Assembly: GCF_001511835.1 (NCBI RefSeq)
Contig: NZ_LN997848.1
Span: 124,001-188,000 of the forward strand
Origin: Magnetospirillum sp. XM-1
GTDB lineage: Bacteria; Pseudomonadota; Alphaproteobacteria; Rhodospirillales; Magnetospirillaceae
Direction of reading: 5' to 3'
DNA: 64,000 nucleotides
Numbering within the stretch: the first letter of the stretch is position 1; every line of letters starts with the position of its first letter. Shown here piece after piece: positions 38,380 through 49,256 of this stretch. A model generated the notes under the pieces. It saw nothing but the letters and a program-made list of their open reading frames with translations, was not told the DNA's origin and made no database searches. The position numbers and the translations under genes are program-made.

Positions 38380-39399
38380 ATGGCGCGCGTCAAGGAAGAC
38401 TACCGCAGCCTCACCGGCCCCCAGAAGGCGGCCATGTTCATGCTGTCCTTGAACGAGGAACACTCGTCCAAGCTGTTCGGCATGCTTGGCGACGACGAGA
38501 TCAAGGAACTGTCCCAGATCATGGCGTCCTTGGGCACCGTGTCGTCCAATCTGGTCGAGCGCGTGTTCGTGGAATTCGCCGACGCGCTGTCGTCCACCGG
38601 CTCGCTGACCGGCTCGTTCGACACCACCGAACGCCTGCTGATGAAGAGCCTGCCCAAGGATCGCGTCAACTCCATCATGGAGGAAATCCGCGGTCCCGCC
38701 GGCCGTACCATGTGGGACAAGCTGGGCAACGTCTCCGAACAGGTGCTGGCCAACTACCTGAAGAACGAATACCCGCAGACCGTCGCCGTGGTGCTGGCCA
38801 AGATCAAGCCCGACCACGCGTCGCGTGTGCTGGCCATCCTGCCCGAGAACTTCGCCATGGAAGTCATCATGCGCATGCTGCGCATGGAGGCGGTGCAGAA
38901 GGAAGTCCTGGACGGCGTGGAAAAGACTCTCCGGACCGAGTTCATGACCAACCTGGCCCGCACCCAGCGCCGCGACGCCCACGAACTGATGGCCGACATC
39001 TTCAACAACCTGGACCGCAACACCGAAAACCGGTTCATGTCGGCCCTGGAGGAGCGCAACCGCGAAAGCGCCGAGAAGATCAAGGCGCTGATGTTCACCT
39101 TCGACGACCTCACCCGCATCGACGCCGCCGGCATCCAGGTGCTGCTGCGCTCGGTGGAAAAGGACAAGCTGGCCATCGCGCTCAAGGGCGGCGCCGACGC
39201 CGTCAAGGAGCTGTTCTTCAAGAACATGTCCGAACGCGCCGGCAAGATGCTGAGGGAAGACATGGAAGCGCTGGGCCCGGTGCGTCTCAGGGACGTGGAC
39301 CAGGCCCAGGCGGCCATCGTGGTCATGGCCAAGGAACTGGCGGCGTCGGGACAGATCGTCATCTCCGAAGGCCGCGAGGAAGACGAACTGGTGTACTAA
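38380..39399 (+). CDS. fliG: Flagellar motor switch protein FliG
   Basis: A 339-residue switch protein linking FliF to FliM/FliN and interacting with the stator. The N-terminal domain ([20 protein letters not shown]), the middle EHPQ-like region ([15 protein letters not shown]) and the C-terminal torque helix region ([20 protein letters not shown]) are all present, ending in the charged [16 protein letters not shown] lies before the ATG. Confidence 0.97.
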   Translation: MARVKEDYRSLTGPQKAAMFMLSLNEEHSSKLFGMLGDDEIKELSQIMASLGTVSSNLVERVFVEFADALSSTGSLTGSFDTTERLLMKSLPKDRVNSIMEEIRGPAGRTMWDKLGNVSEQVLANYLKNEYPQTVAVVLAKIKPDHASRVLAILPENFAMEVIMRMLRMEAVQKEVLDGVEKTLRTEFMTNLARTQRRDAHELMADIFNNLDRNTENRFMSALEERNRESAEKIKALMFTFDDLTRIDAAGIQVLLRSVEKDKLAIALKGGADAVKELFFKNMSERAGKMLREDMEALGPVRLRDVDQAQAAIVVMAKELAASGQIVISEGREEDELVY

Positions 39400-39525
39400 T
39401 CGGAGCGCAGCGACTACGCCCGTTGAGGGCGCCGCAGCGTTGCCGAAGCGTAAGCGAAGGCAAAAGCGAGGAAAGCCAAGGGGGCGGAAGCCCCCGCCGG
39501 CGACTGAGGCAAAGCAAAGACTCAC

Positions 39526-40203
39526 ATGGCCTACCAGAAATACATGTTCGACCTGGATTTCGGTCCGCCGCCGGCCAACCGGCCCAAGGCGGCCGAACCG
39601 GTCGAGGATGCCTACCAGACCGAGGCCGAGCCCGAGCCGCCGCCACCGCCCACCTTCACCGAGGAGGACCTCCAGGTGGTGCGGGAAGCCGCCTACGAGG
39701 AAGGCCACCGCAACGGCACCACCGAGGCCAACGAGACCCAGCAGGCCCTGCTGGCCGCCTCGCTGGAGCGCGTCTCCAACGCGCTGGCCATGCTGGACAA
39801 CGCCCAGGCCGACGCCAACGACGCCAACCAGCGGGTCGCCGCCCGGGTGGCCATGGCGGTGCTGAAGAAGGTGCTGCCCGCCGCCTGCGAGCAGAACGCC
39901 TTCGACGAGATCGTGCGGACCGTCCACGAATGCCTGAGCCATGTGCTCGACGAGCCGCGCATCATCGTCCGGGTGGATTCCGCCCTGGTCGATCCCATGC
40001 GCGAACGCCTGGAGCAGACCGCCATCGAGCACGGCTTCGAGGGCCGCGTGGTGGTCCAGGCCGACCCTCGGGTGGGGATCGGCGATTGCCGGGTGGAATG
40101 GACGGACGGCGGAGCCGAGCGGGATCAGGCCCGCCTGATCGCCGACATCGAAACGGCGGTGAACCGGGCCCTGGCGCCGCCCGAACACCGCCCGGAAGAG
40201 TAA
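39526..40203 (+). CDS. fliH: Flagellar export ATPase regulator FliH
   Basis: A 225-residue protein that binds the export ATPase FliI and docks it at the C ring. After a Pro/Glu-rich segment (about 20-45) it shows the repeated Ala/Glu helical region EAAYEEGHRNG and the C-terminal V-type ATPase E-subunit-like domain (RIIVRVDSALVDPMRERL, GDCRVEW). It sits between fliG and fliN, the normal order. A 126-base gap precedes it and no strong Shine-Dalgarno lies before the ATG at 39526, which is unusual in this operon. No fliI is in the window. Confidence 0.82.
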   Translation: MAYQKYMFDLDFGPPPANRPKAAEPVEDAYQTEAEPEPPPPPTFTEEDLQVVREAAYEEGHRNGTTEANETQQALLAASLERVSNALAMLDNAQADANDANQRVAARVAMAVLKKVLPAACEQNAFDEIVRTVHECLSHVLDEPRIIVRVDSALVDPMRERLEQTAIEHGFEGRVVVQADPRVGIGDCRVEWTDGGAERDQARLIADIETAVNRALAPPEHRPEE

Positions 40204-40215
40204 CTGGAGGTCACC

Positions 40216-40545
40216 ATGCCCGATTTCGAACTCAACGACTTCAAGCCGGAAGGCGACGACCAGGTAGGCCGCGGCGATGTCCCGGACATGCCGCGATCGG
40301 CCCGCGACCTGGAAGCCGTCTACGACATTCCGGTGCAGGTCTCGGCGGTGCTGGGCAAGGCCACCATGCAGGTTAACCAGCTGTTGAAGCTGGGACGCGG
40401 CGCGGTGGTGGAGCTGGACCGCAAGGTGGGCGAGGCCATCGACATCTACGTCAACAACCGTCTGGTGGCGCGCGGCGAGGTGGTCGTGGTGGAAGACCGC
40501 CTGGGCGTGACCATGACCGAAATCATCAAGACCGACCGGGCTTAA
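40216..40545 (+). CDS. fliN: Flagellar motor switch protein FliN
   Basis: A 109-residue C-ring component of the SpoA fold. The N-terminal 35 residues are acidic; the domain then reads VYDIPVQVSAVLGKATMQVN, LLKLGRGAVVELDRKVGEAI and NNRLVARGEVVVVEDRLGV, the family signature. It stabilises the switch and takes part in export. AGGTCACC precedes the ATG 12 bases after fliH. Confidence 0.96.
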   Translation: MPDFELNDFKPEGDDQVGRGDVPDMPRSARDLEAVYDIPVQVSAVLGKATMQVNQLLKLGRGAVVELDRKVGEAIDIYVNNRLVARGEVVVVEDRLGVTMTEIIKTDRA

Positions 40546-40571
40546 AAGAGCTCTAGCGGGAGAGGGACGAC

Positions 40572-41948
<1,377 letters not shown>

Positions 41949-41952
41949 AGCC

Positions 41953-44064
41953 ATGGCTGAGGGACAGGCATCAAGCTCCAGCGTCGGCCGGGAAATCCTG
42001 GACCGCTTCGCCGCGTCGGCCCGACGCGGCGACGTGGGCCTGGCGTTCGGCATCATCGTCATCGTGATGATGCTGATCCTGCCGCTGCCGCCGTGGCTGC
42101 TCGATATCGGCCTGGCCCTGTCGCTGACCATCGCCGTGCTGATCCTGATGGTGGCCATCTTCATCGAGAAGCCGCTGCAGTTCAGCTCGTTCCCCACGGT
42201 TCTGCTGCTCACCACCCTGATCCGGCTGGCGCTGAACCTGGCGTCCACCCGACTGATCCTGTCCCACGGCCACGAAGGCGTCGAGGGCGCCGGACAGGTG
42301 ATCGCCGCCTTCGCCAGCTTCATCATGAGCGGCAGCTTCGTCATCGGCATCATCGTCTTCGCCATCCTGGTGATCGTCAATTTCGTGGTCATCACCAAGG
42401 GCTCGACCCGTATCGCCGAGGTGGCGGCGCGCTTCACCCTGGACGCCATGCCCGGCAAGCAGATGGCCATCGACGCCGACCTTTCGGCCGGCCTGTGCGA
42501 CGAGCCCACCGCCCGCAAGCGCCGCGCCGAGCTGGAAGGCGAATCCGCCTTCTTCGGCGCCATGGACGGCGCGTCGAAATTCGTGCGCGGCGACGCCGTC
42601 GCCGGCCTGATGATCACCGCCATCAACGTCATCGGCGGCATGATCATCGGCATGGCGCAGCAGGGACTGACCTTCAGCCAGGCGGCCGAGTACTACACCA
42701 AGCTGACGGTGGGCGACGGTCTGGTCACCCAGGTTCCGGCCCTGATCGTCTCGGTCTCGGCGGGCATGCTGGTCACCAAGGCCGGCGTGCAGGAAGCCGT
42801 CGACCGCGCCCTGTTCAAGCAGCTGGCCGGTTATCCCCGCGCCGTGGGCATGGCCGGCGGCCTGATGACCCTGATGTCGCTGGTGCCCAACATGCCGTTC
42901 CTGCCCTTCTTCCTGCTGGGGTTGGGCATGGGCGCGTCGGCCTATCTGCTGGACCGCGACCAGCGGGCAAAGGCCGAACAGAAGCAGCAGGAGGTCGAGG
43001 CCGAGGCCCTGCAGCAGGCGCCGGTCCCCGAGGAGCCCATCTCCACGGCGCTGAAGATCGACCATGTGCGCCTGGAACTGGGCTACGGCCTGTTGCAGCT
43101 TATCAACACGCCCAAGGGCCAGCGCCTGACCGACCAGATCAAGAGCTTGCGGCGCGCCATCGCCACCGAGATGGGCTTCGTCATGCCGTCGGTGCGCATC
43201 CAGGACAACATGCAGCTGCCCGCCAACACCTATGTCATCCATGTGAAGGAAGTGGAGGCGGGCCGAGGCGATCTGCGCCCCGCAGCGCTGCTGATCATGG
43301 ATCCCAGGGGCGAGGACATCACCCTGCCGGGCGAGAAGACCCGCGAGCCCACCTTCGGCCTGCCGGCCATGTGGATCGACCCCACCAACCGCGAGGAAGC
43401 CCTGTTCCGCGGCTATACCGTGGTGGACCCGCCCACCGTGATCACCACCCACCTGACCGAGGTGATCAAGGACAACATGAGCGAGCTTCTGTCCCACGCC
43501 GAAACCCAGAAACTGCTGGACGAGCTGGACAAGGAGCACCAGAAGCTGATCGCCGAGCTGATCCCCAGCCAGATGACCATCGGCGGGCTGCAGCGGGTGC
43601 TGCAGAACCTTCTGGGCGAGCGCATCTCCATCCGCGACCTGCCCACCATCCTGGAAGGCATCGCCGAGGCCTGCGGCCATACCCGCAACGTCACCATGAT
43701 CACCGAGCACGTGCGCGCCCGTCTGGCGCGTCAGATCTCGGACAACAACACCGGGCCGCAGGGCTTCATCCCGCTGGTGACGCTCTCGCCGGAATGGGAG
43801 CAGGCCTTCGCCGAATCCCTGGTGGGCACCGGCGAGGAAAAGCAGATCTCCATGGCGCCCTCGCAGCTGCAGGACTTCATCAGCCGCACGCGCCAGACCT
43901 TCGAACGCTTCGCCATGCAGGGCGAGACCCCCATCCTGCTGACCAGCCCCATGGTCCGGCCCTATGTGCGCTCCATCGTCGAGCGCTTCCGGCCCATGAC
44001 CGTGGTGATGAGCCAGTCGGAAATCCATCCCAAGGCCCGCATCAAGACACTGGGGCAGATCTGA
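41953..44064 (+). CDS. flhA: Flagellar type III export gate protein FlhA
   Basis: A 703-residue inner-membrane export component. The first 330 residues have eight or so helices and the conserved FHIPEP region (NFVVITKGSTRIAEVAARFTLD type). The cytoplasmic ring domain (about 360-703) includes VRIQDNMQLPANTYVIHVKE and TIGGLQRVLQNLLGERISI. The ATG at 41953 is 4 bases after the flbD stop. It works with the export ATPase to pass flagellar subunits through the MS ring. Confidence 0.97.
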   Translation: MAEGQASSSSVGREILDRFAASARRGDVGLAFGIIVIVMMLILPLPPWLLDIGLALSLTIAVLILMVAIFIEKPLQFSSFPTVLLLTTLIRLALNLASTRLILSHGHEGVEGAGQVIAAFASFIMSGSFVIGIIVFAILVIVNFVVITKGSTRIAEVAARFTLDAMPGKQMAIDADLSAGLCDEPTARKRRAELEGESAFFGAMDGASKFVRGDAVAGLMITAINVIGGMIIGMAQQGLTFSQAAEYYTKLTVGDGLVTQVPALIVSVSAGMLVTKAGVQEAVDRALFKQLAGYPRAVGMAGGLMTLMSLVPNMPFLPFFLLGLGMGASAYLLDRDQRAKAEQKQQEVEAEALQQAPVPEEPISTALKIDHVRLELGYGLLQLINTPKGQRLTDQIKSLRRAIATEMGFVMPSVRIQDNMQLPANTYVIHVKEVEAGRGDLRPAALLIMDPRGEDITLPGEKTREPTFGLPAMWIDPTNREEALFRGYTVVDPPTVITTHLTEVIKDNMSELLSHAETQKLLDELDKEHQKLIAELIPSQMTIGGLQRVLQNLLGERISIRDLPTILEGIAEACGHTRNVTMITEHVRARLARQISDNNTGPQGFIPLVTLSPEWEQAFAESLVGTGEEKQISMAPSQLQDFISRTRQTFERFAMQGETPILLTSPMVRPYVRSIVERFRPMTVVMSQSEIHPKARIKTLGQI

Positions 44065-44080
44065 TGATGGCGGCTAGACC

Positions 44081-45082
44081 ATGAGGCTCAAATCCTTCAC
44101 CGCGCCCACCATGACCGAGGCCATGGAACTGGTGCGCCAGGAACTGGGCGACGACGCCATCATCGTCTCGACCCAGCGGGCCGCCGGCTCCAAGGGCGTG
44201 CGCATCACCGCCGCCCTGGAATCCGTCGACGCCGACCTGGCCGTCGCCTCCATGCTGGAGGAAGCCACCGGCGGCTCGGAAGTGTCCGAGGCGGTGAGAA
44301 AGGCCCTGGCCGACCACGGCGTGCCCCAGCGCCTGATGGACCGGCTGGTCAACGCCGCCCAGACCTCGGGCCTGACCCAGCCGCCGCTGGCCTGCGCCGC
44401 CGCGCTGGAGGCCGGCTTCACCTTCGCCCATCTGCCCGAGCACGGCGCGCCGCGCCCCTTCATGCTGGTGGGCCCCAACGGTTCGGGCAAGTCCATCGCG
44501 GCGGCCAAGCTGGCGGCCCGCTCGGTGCTGAAGCAATGGCAGGTGGGCGTGATCACCTGCGACAACATCCGCGCCGGCGCGGTGGAGCAATTGGCCGCCT
44601 TCACCTCCATCCTGGAGATCGACCTGGTCCGCGCCAGGGGGCCGGAATCCCTGTCCCGGGTGGTGGAAAGCATGAACGGCATGTTCGATCTGGTGGTGAT
44701 CGATTCCCCCGGCCTCAATCCCTTCAAGCAGAGCGACATGGACTACCTGCAGGCGCTGATCGAGGCCGCCGACGTCGAGCCCATCTTAGTGATGGCCGCC
44801 GGCGGCGACCCGGAGGAGGCCGCCGAGATCGGCGAGGCCTTCGCCGGCATCGGCGCGACCCGGCTGTTCGCGTCCAGGCTCGACACCACCCGCCGCCTGG
44901 GCTCGATCCTGGCGGCGGCCGAGGCCGGCCAGCTGGCCTTCTGCGACGTTTCCGCCAGCCCCCATGTGGCGTCGGGCATCTCGCCCATCTCCGCCGTGGC
45001 GCTGGCGCGGCTGATCATGCCGCAATCGGCCGAGGCCGAACCCAAAGACGAAACCTTCTGGACCGAGGCATCCGCATCATGA
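44081..45082 (+). CDS. flhF: FlhF-like SRP-type GTPase, flagellar placement
   Basis: A 333-residue protein of the FlhF group, which sets the number and polar location of flagella. The short N-terminal segment MRLKSFTAPTMTEAMELVRQ is typical. The NG domain has a P-loop GPNGSGKS near residue 130, then ITCDNIRAGAVEQLAAF, but the G3 element reads IDSPG instead of DTAG and the G4 element SRLD instead of TKxD. GTP binding may therefore be altered. The stop overlaps the flhG start in ATGA, as usual for flhF-flhG pairs. Confidence 0.85.
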   Translation: MRLKSFTAPTMTEAMELVRQELGDDAIIVSTQRAAGSKGVRITAALESVDADLAVASMLEEATGGSEVSEAVRKALADHGVPQRLMDRLVNAAQTSGLTQPPLACAAALEAGFTFAHLPEHGAPRPFMLVGPNGSGKSIAAAKLAARSVLKQWQVGVITCDNIRAGAVEQLAAFTSILEIDLVRARGPESLSRVVESMNGMFDLVVIDSPGLNPFKQSDMDYLQALIEAADVEPILVMAAGGDPEEAAEIGEAFAGIGATRLFASRLDTTRRLGSILAAAEAGQLAFCDVSASPHVASGISPISAVALARLIMPQSAEAEPKDETFWTEASAS

Positions 45083-45876
45083 CCACGATGGAAGTTCCCA
45101 CCCTGGCCCCCCGCCCCACCCTTAGGGCCAAGGGACGCAACATCGTCGCGGTGGCGTCCGGCAAGGGCGGCGTGGGCAAGACCTGGTTCTCCATCACGCT
45201 GTCCCACGCCTTGGCGCGGGCCAACCAGCGGGTGCTGCTGTTCGACGGCGACCTGGGCCTGGCCAACGTGGACATCCAGCTGGGCCTGATGCCCAAGACC
45301 GATCTGGGCAGCGTGGTGGCCGGGCGCATGACGCTGAACCAGGCGCTGACCCGCTTCTCCGAAGGCGGCTTCGACATCATCGCCGGGCGCTCAGGCAGCG
45401 GCACGCTGGCCAACATCCCGCTGTCGCGGCTGCAGATGCTGGGCGACGACCTGGTGCTGCTGGCCGGCAATTACGACCGCGTGGTGGTCGACCTGGGCGC
45501 CGGCGTCGAGAAGACCACCCGCAACTTCTCGCAGCAGGCCGGCACCATCATGGTGGTGACCACCGACGAACCCACCTCGCTGACCGACGCCTACGCCTTC
45601 ATCAAGGTCACCCACATGGAGCGGCCCGGCACCGACATGCGCATCGTGGTCAACATGGCCAATTCGACGCGCGAAGGCGAGCGCATCTACAACACCCTGC
45701 TGAAGGCCTGCGAGGGCTTCCTGAAGATTTCCCCGCCGCTGGCCGGCGTCATCCGCCGCGACCTCAAGGTCAGGGAGGCCATCCGCAACCAGACGCCGAT
45801 CATGATGCGCTCGCCCAACGCCGAGGCCGCCGCCGACGTCGAGGCCATCGTCGAGCGCCTGATCCGCTCGCGCTAG
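45079..45876 (+). CDS. flhG: MinD-like ATPase FlhG (FleN)
   Basis: A 265-residue deviant Walker A ATPase that limits flagellar number together with FlhF. The P-loop is SGKGGVGKTW at about 27-36, followed by VLLFDGDLGLANVDIQLGL and VVVDLGAGVEKTTRNF, typical of FlhG/FleN, and VTTDEPTSLTDAYAFIK. It begins inside the end of flhF and is followed 4 bases later by a Pro/Ala-rich FliK-like gene. Confidence 0.92.
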   Translation: MTTMEVPTLAPRPTLRAKGRNIVAVASGKGGVGKTWFSITLSHALARANQRVLLFDGDLGLANVDIQLGLMPKTDLGSVVAGRMTLNQALTRFSEGGFDIIAGRSGSGTLANIPLSRLQMLGDDLVLLAGNYDRVVVDLGAGVEKTTRNFSQQAGTIMVVTTDEPTSLTDAYAFIKVTHMERPGTDMRIVVNMANSTREGERIYNTLLKACEGFLKISPPLAGVIRRDLKVREAIRNQTPIMMRSPNAEAAADVEAIVERLIRSR

Positions 45877-45880
45877 CGCC

Positions 45881-47659
45881 ATGTGCTCGGCCATCCCGCC
45901 GGCCCCGCCTCCGCCTGCGCCGCCGCCCCAGGCCAGCGCGCCGGTGGTGTTGAGCGTGGTGGCCGACAAGGGTGCCGCCGAGGTCCTGGCCAAGCTGCAG
46001 GCCGGCGCCGTGCTGGCCGCCACCATGGCCGCCGCCGAGGGCAAGGGTGTCGTCCAGGTGATGACCGCCGACGGAAGCAGCCTGTCGCTCCGCCTGCCCC
46101 CCGGCCAGCCTTTGCCGCCCGACGGCGCGCAACTGGCCATGCAGTACATCTCGCAGAACGGCCTGCCCGCCTTCAAGCTGCTCGCCATCAACGGACGCCC
46201 CGCCGGCGGCCTGCCCCTGTCCCCGCAGCAGACCGGCCTGCCCAATCTGCCCGATCTCGCCACCCTGCTGGGCCCAGGCGGCAGTGCCAAGCCCCAGGCC
46301 GCCCAGAACGCCCTGACCCAGGCGCCAGGCGCTGGTCCGGGCCCGGCCGGAGCGCCGGTGGTGACCTCGCCCGGACTGGCGGCGGGGCCGGTGGGCCTCT
46401 CCGCCACGGTGATCCGCTCCGGTCCGCCCGGCGCGGTGATGCTGTCCAATGATGCCGGTACGCCGGGCCTCCAGATGGATCAGCCGCTGCCCGAGGCGCT
46501 GACCGGACTGGCGTCCGGCACGCGCCTTACCGTCCGCATCGCCGCCATGGCTCCGCCGGCCCAGGGCGCGGTGAGCGGCGGCCAGCCCGTTCCCACCGCG
46601 ACGGCCCAACCCGCCGCCAGCGCGCCCGTCCCGCCGCAGGCGCCGGCCGCCGCGCCGCAGGCCACCCCGCCCGCCACCGCCGCCGGAATACCGGCAGCGC
46701 CCCACCTTTCCGGCCAGCCGGCTCCGGCGGCGACGGCCGCGACGCCCCCCCTTGCGGGCGGCATCCCCGCCACGCCGCCGGCGACCAGCCCGCCCCAGCC
46801 GCAGACGACCACCACCATGCCGGCCGTGGTGCTCTCCCAGCCGGCCGGCGGCGCCGCCCTGGTGCAAAGCCCGGCGGGCGTGCTGTCGCTCAACGTCGCC
46901 TCGCCGCTGCAGGTGGGCAGCCTGCTGCGCCTGGAGGTGATCGGCCAACCCCTGGCCCCGCCGCCCCTGGCTCCCGCCCCCAGCCAGCCCCAGGGCCTCA
47001 CCCCCGGCGGCTGGCCCAGCCTGGACCAGGCGGTGGACACCCTGATGCAGTCGGACCGCCAGGCGGCCGAGCAACTGATGCGGATGATCCCCCAGGCCGG
47101 CCCCCGCCTGGCCGCCGCGCTGTCCATGTTCGCGGGCGCGGTGCGGGCCGGCGATTCCCGCCCCCTGCTTTCCGAACCGGTGACCCGTGGGCTGGAAAAG
47201 GCCGGACGCAAGGACCTGGTCGAGCGGCTGAAGCAGGAATTCATGGATCTGGCCGAGGATTCCGCCCGCCCCATGGGCCGTGGCGACTGGCACGCCATCA
47301 CCCTGCCCTTCGCCCATGGCGCCAACATCGACCCCATCGACCTCTACGTCCACCGCCCGCCCGACGACGAGGAGGGACGGGGCAAGCAGGGAAGCGAGCA
47401 GCGCTTCATCCTGGACGTGCGCATGAGCGTTCTGGGTCGCATCCAGCTGGACGGACTGGTGCAGAAGGACGTCAAGCGCTTCGACCTGATCGTGCGCACC
47501 GCCCAACCCCTGCCGGCCGCCATGTGCCGGGACATTTCCGGCATCTTCGCCGAATGCGGCCAGCTGACCGGCATCAAGGGCCAGGTGTCGTTCCAGGCGG
47601 GACGGCCCTTCGTGGACCTGCTGCCGTCGGCCGCACCGGCAACGCAAATCGTGGTATGA
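45881..47659 (+). CDS. Pro/Ala-rich flagellar-cluster protein, possible second FliK-like protein
   Basis: A 592-residue protein with a long low-complexity middle rich in Pro, Ala, Gln and Thr (about residues 90-330). The folded C-terminal region (about 500-585) reads RFILDVRMSVLGRIQLDGLV and later LTGIKGQVSFQAG, which resembles the Flg_hook domain of FliK and flagellar ruler proteins. It starts 4 bases after flhG and so is probably co-transcribed with the flagellar genes. A second hook-length or export-related factor is an inference; it could also be an unrelated secreted or periplasmic protein. There is no signal peptide. Confidence 0.6.
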   Translation: MCSAIPPAPPPPAPPPQASAPVVLSVVADKGAAEVLAKLQAGAVLAATMAAAEGKGVVQVMTADGSSLSLRLPPGQPLPPDGAQLAMQYISQNGLPAFKLLAINGRPAGGLPLSPQQTGLPNLPDLATLLGPGGSAKPQAAQNALTQAPGAGPGPAGAPVVTSPGLAAGPVGLSATVIRSGPPGAVMLSNDAGTPGLQMDQPLPEALTGLASGTRLTVRIAAMAPPAQGAVSGGQPVPTATAQPAASAPVPPQAPAAAPQATPPATAAGIPAAPHLSGQPAPAATAATPPLAGGIPATPPATSPPQPQTTTTMPAVVLSQPAGGAALVQSPAGVLSLNVASPLQVGSLLRLEVIGQPLAPPPLAPAPSQPQGLTPGGWPSLDQAVDTLMQSDRQAAEQLMRMIPQAGPRLAAALSMFAGAVRAGDSRPLLSEPVTRGLEKAGRKDLVERLKQEFMDLAEDSARPMGRGDWHAITLPFAHGANIDPIDLYVHRPPDDEEGRGKQGSEQRFILDVRMSVLGRIQLDGLVQKDVKRFDLIVRTAQPLPAAMCRDISGIFAECGQLTGIKGQVSFQAGRPFVDLLPSAAPATQIVV

Positions 47660-47741
47660 TCCCTGCGCGGCTTTTCCACCTCCCCGACCGATGGCATAGG
47701 CTTTGCTTGAAGAATCAGGAAAACCACAAGCATCGTCTGAG

Positions 47742-49241
47742 ATGAACACCATCGCGCGCGACCCCAAAGGCTATTACGCGATCCTCGGCCTCGCCCCCGG
47801 GGCCGACGCCGGCGCCATCAAAAGCGCTTATCGTTCCCGCGTGAAGACGGTCCATCCCGACCGCAACGCCTCGAAGCGCGCGCAGGAAGAATTTCAAAGG
47901 GTTATCGAGGCCTACGGCGTGCTCAAGGACGTGGTGCGCCGGGCCGAGTACGACACTTTCGGCGAGGAGGCCAGCCACGACGACGACGCCCAGGTGGCCG
48001 GCGCCCCCATCGCCTGCTGCGGCTGCGGCGCGCTGACCGCCCAGCCCCGCTACGTGGTCTTCCACTGGGTCCGCTCGTTTCTGGTGTGGGCAAAAAGCGG
48101 CACGGTGGAGGGAATTTTTTGCCGGGCATGCGCCGACCGCGCCTCTGTCCGCGCCTCGATCATCACCTGGGCCTGGGGCTGGTGGTCGCTGCCCGGATTG
48201 CTTCTCGCCCCCCTGGCGCTGGCTCGCAATCTGCTGGGCGGCTCCAAGCCGCGCCACGAGAACGCCAGGGTGCTGATCCGCCAGGGCCGCGCCTTCCTGG
48301 GCCGGGGCGAGTTGGAGCTGGCCCGCTCGCTGGCGCTGCAGGCCGGGCGCTTCGCCCGCCTGCCCGACGACCGCGCCCGGGTCGAGGATCTGATGCACGC
48401 CACCCGCGACGTGCCCGACAACCGCCGGCTCAAGGCCCGCTGGCGCTTGGGCGGAGGCGTGTTCCTGGCGCAAGGATTGCCGCTGATGGCCCTGCCCATC
48501 ACCATCGGCGTCTTCGCCCTGATCGCCACCAAGCCGTGGGACCTGCCGGTCGCCACTTCGGCCGCTCCCATCGCCATGCAGCCCGCCCGCAGCGGCGAGA
48601 TCCGCCATGTGGCGGTGGACAGCCTGAAGGTCCGCATGGCGCCCCTGCCCGGCGCCCCGGTGCTGACCCTGCTGGACCGCTTCACCACCGTCGAGGTCGG
48701 CGCCGATCCGGTCGACCCGGAATGGGTCAAGATCAGGACGCCGTCGGGCATCGACGGCTTCGTCGAGACCCGCTCGCTCTATGCCGGATCGGGGGGGCGC
48801 TTCAAGGCGCAATGGTGCGCCGAGAACCGGGGCGCCCAGCCCACGGCCGGTGAAATCCTGACGCGGCGGGTCAGCGGCGACCACCGGCTGCTGGTCCACA
48901 ACGAGGGCCGCCGCGACGGCGTGATCAAGCTGAAGACCCTGGCCGGCAACACGGTCACCGCCTTCTACGTGCCCGCCACCTACCATATCGGCATCGGCGG
49001 CATCCCCGAGGGCACCTACCGCATCGAATTCGCCACCGGCGCCCGCTATTCGCGCGGCTGCGGCGTCTTCCTCGACGACATGCAGGCCTCGGTGCTGCCG
49101 GTGACGCTGACCTTCAAGTACCAGTCGGCGGGAACCATCCGCTCGCTGACCCATATCGCCGAGATTTCGCTGTCGCCCGCCTCGGACGATCCCATCCAGC
49201 CGCAGCCGCTGGCCGCCGACCGCTTCGCGGCCGACGACTGA
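47742..49241 (+). CDS. J-domain membrane protein with Cys motif and bacterial SH3 domain
   Basis: A 499-residue composite protein. Residues 10-70 are a J domain with the HPD motif at 38-40, so it should bind a DnaK-type chaperone. A Cys cluster (CCGCGA near 91 and CRAC near 127) suggests a small zinc site. A hydrophobic segment lies near 140-165 (WAWGWWSLPGLLLAPLALA) and another near 245-265, so the protein is membrane-bound. An SH3-like domain (SLKVRMAPLPGAPVLTLLD...GIDGFVETRSLY) lies at about 285-345, then a beta-rich C-terminus. It follows the flagellar genes in the same direction; the function is not known. Confidence 0.75.
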   Translation: MNTIARDPKGYYAILGLAPGADAGAIKSAYRSRVKTVHPDRNASKRAQEEFQRVIEAYGVLKDVVRRAEYDTFGEEASHDDDAQVAGAPIACCGCGALTAQPRYVVFHWVRSFLVWAKSGTVEGIFCRACADRASVRASIITWAWGWWSLPGLLLAPLALARNLLGGSKPRHENARVLIRQGRAFLGRGELELARSLALQAGRFARLPDDRARVEDLMHATRDVPDNRRLKARWRLGGGVFLAQGLPLMALPITIGVFALIATKPWDLPVATSAAPIAMQPARSGEIRHVAVDSLKVRMAPLPGAPVLTLLDRFTTVEVGADPVDPEWVKIRTPSGIDGFVETRSLYAGSGGRFKAQWCAENRGAQPTAGEILTRRVSGDHRLLVHNEGRRDGVIKLKTLAGNTVTAFYVPATYHIGIGGIPEGTYRIEFATGARYSRGCGVFLDDMQASVLPVTLTFKYQSAGTIRSLTHIAEISLSPASDDPIQPQPLAADRFAADD

Positions 49242-49256
49242 CCCCACCCGGCAGGC

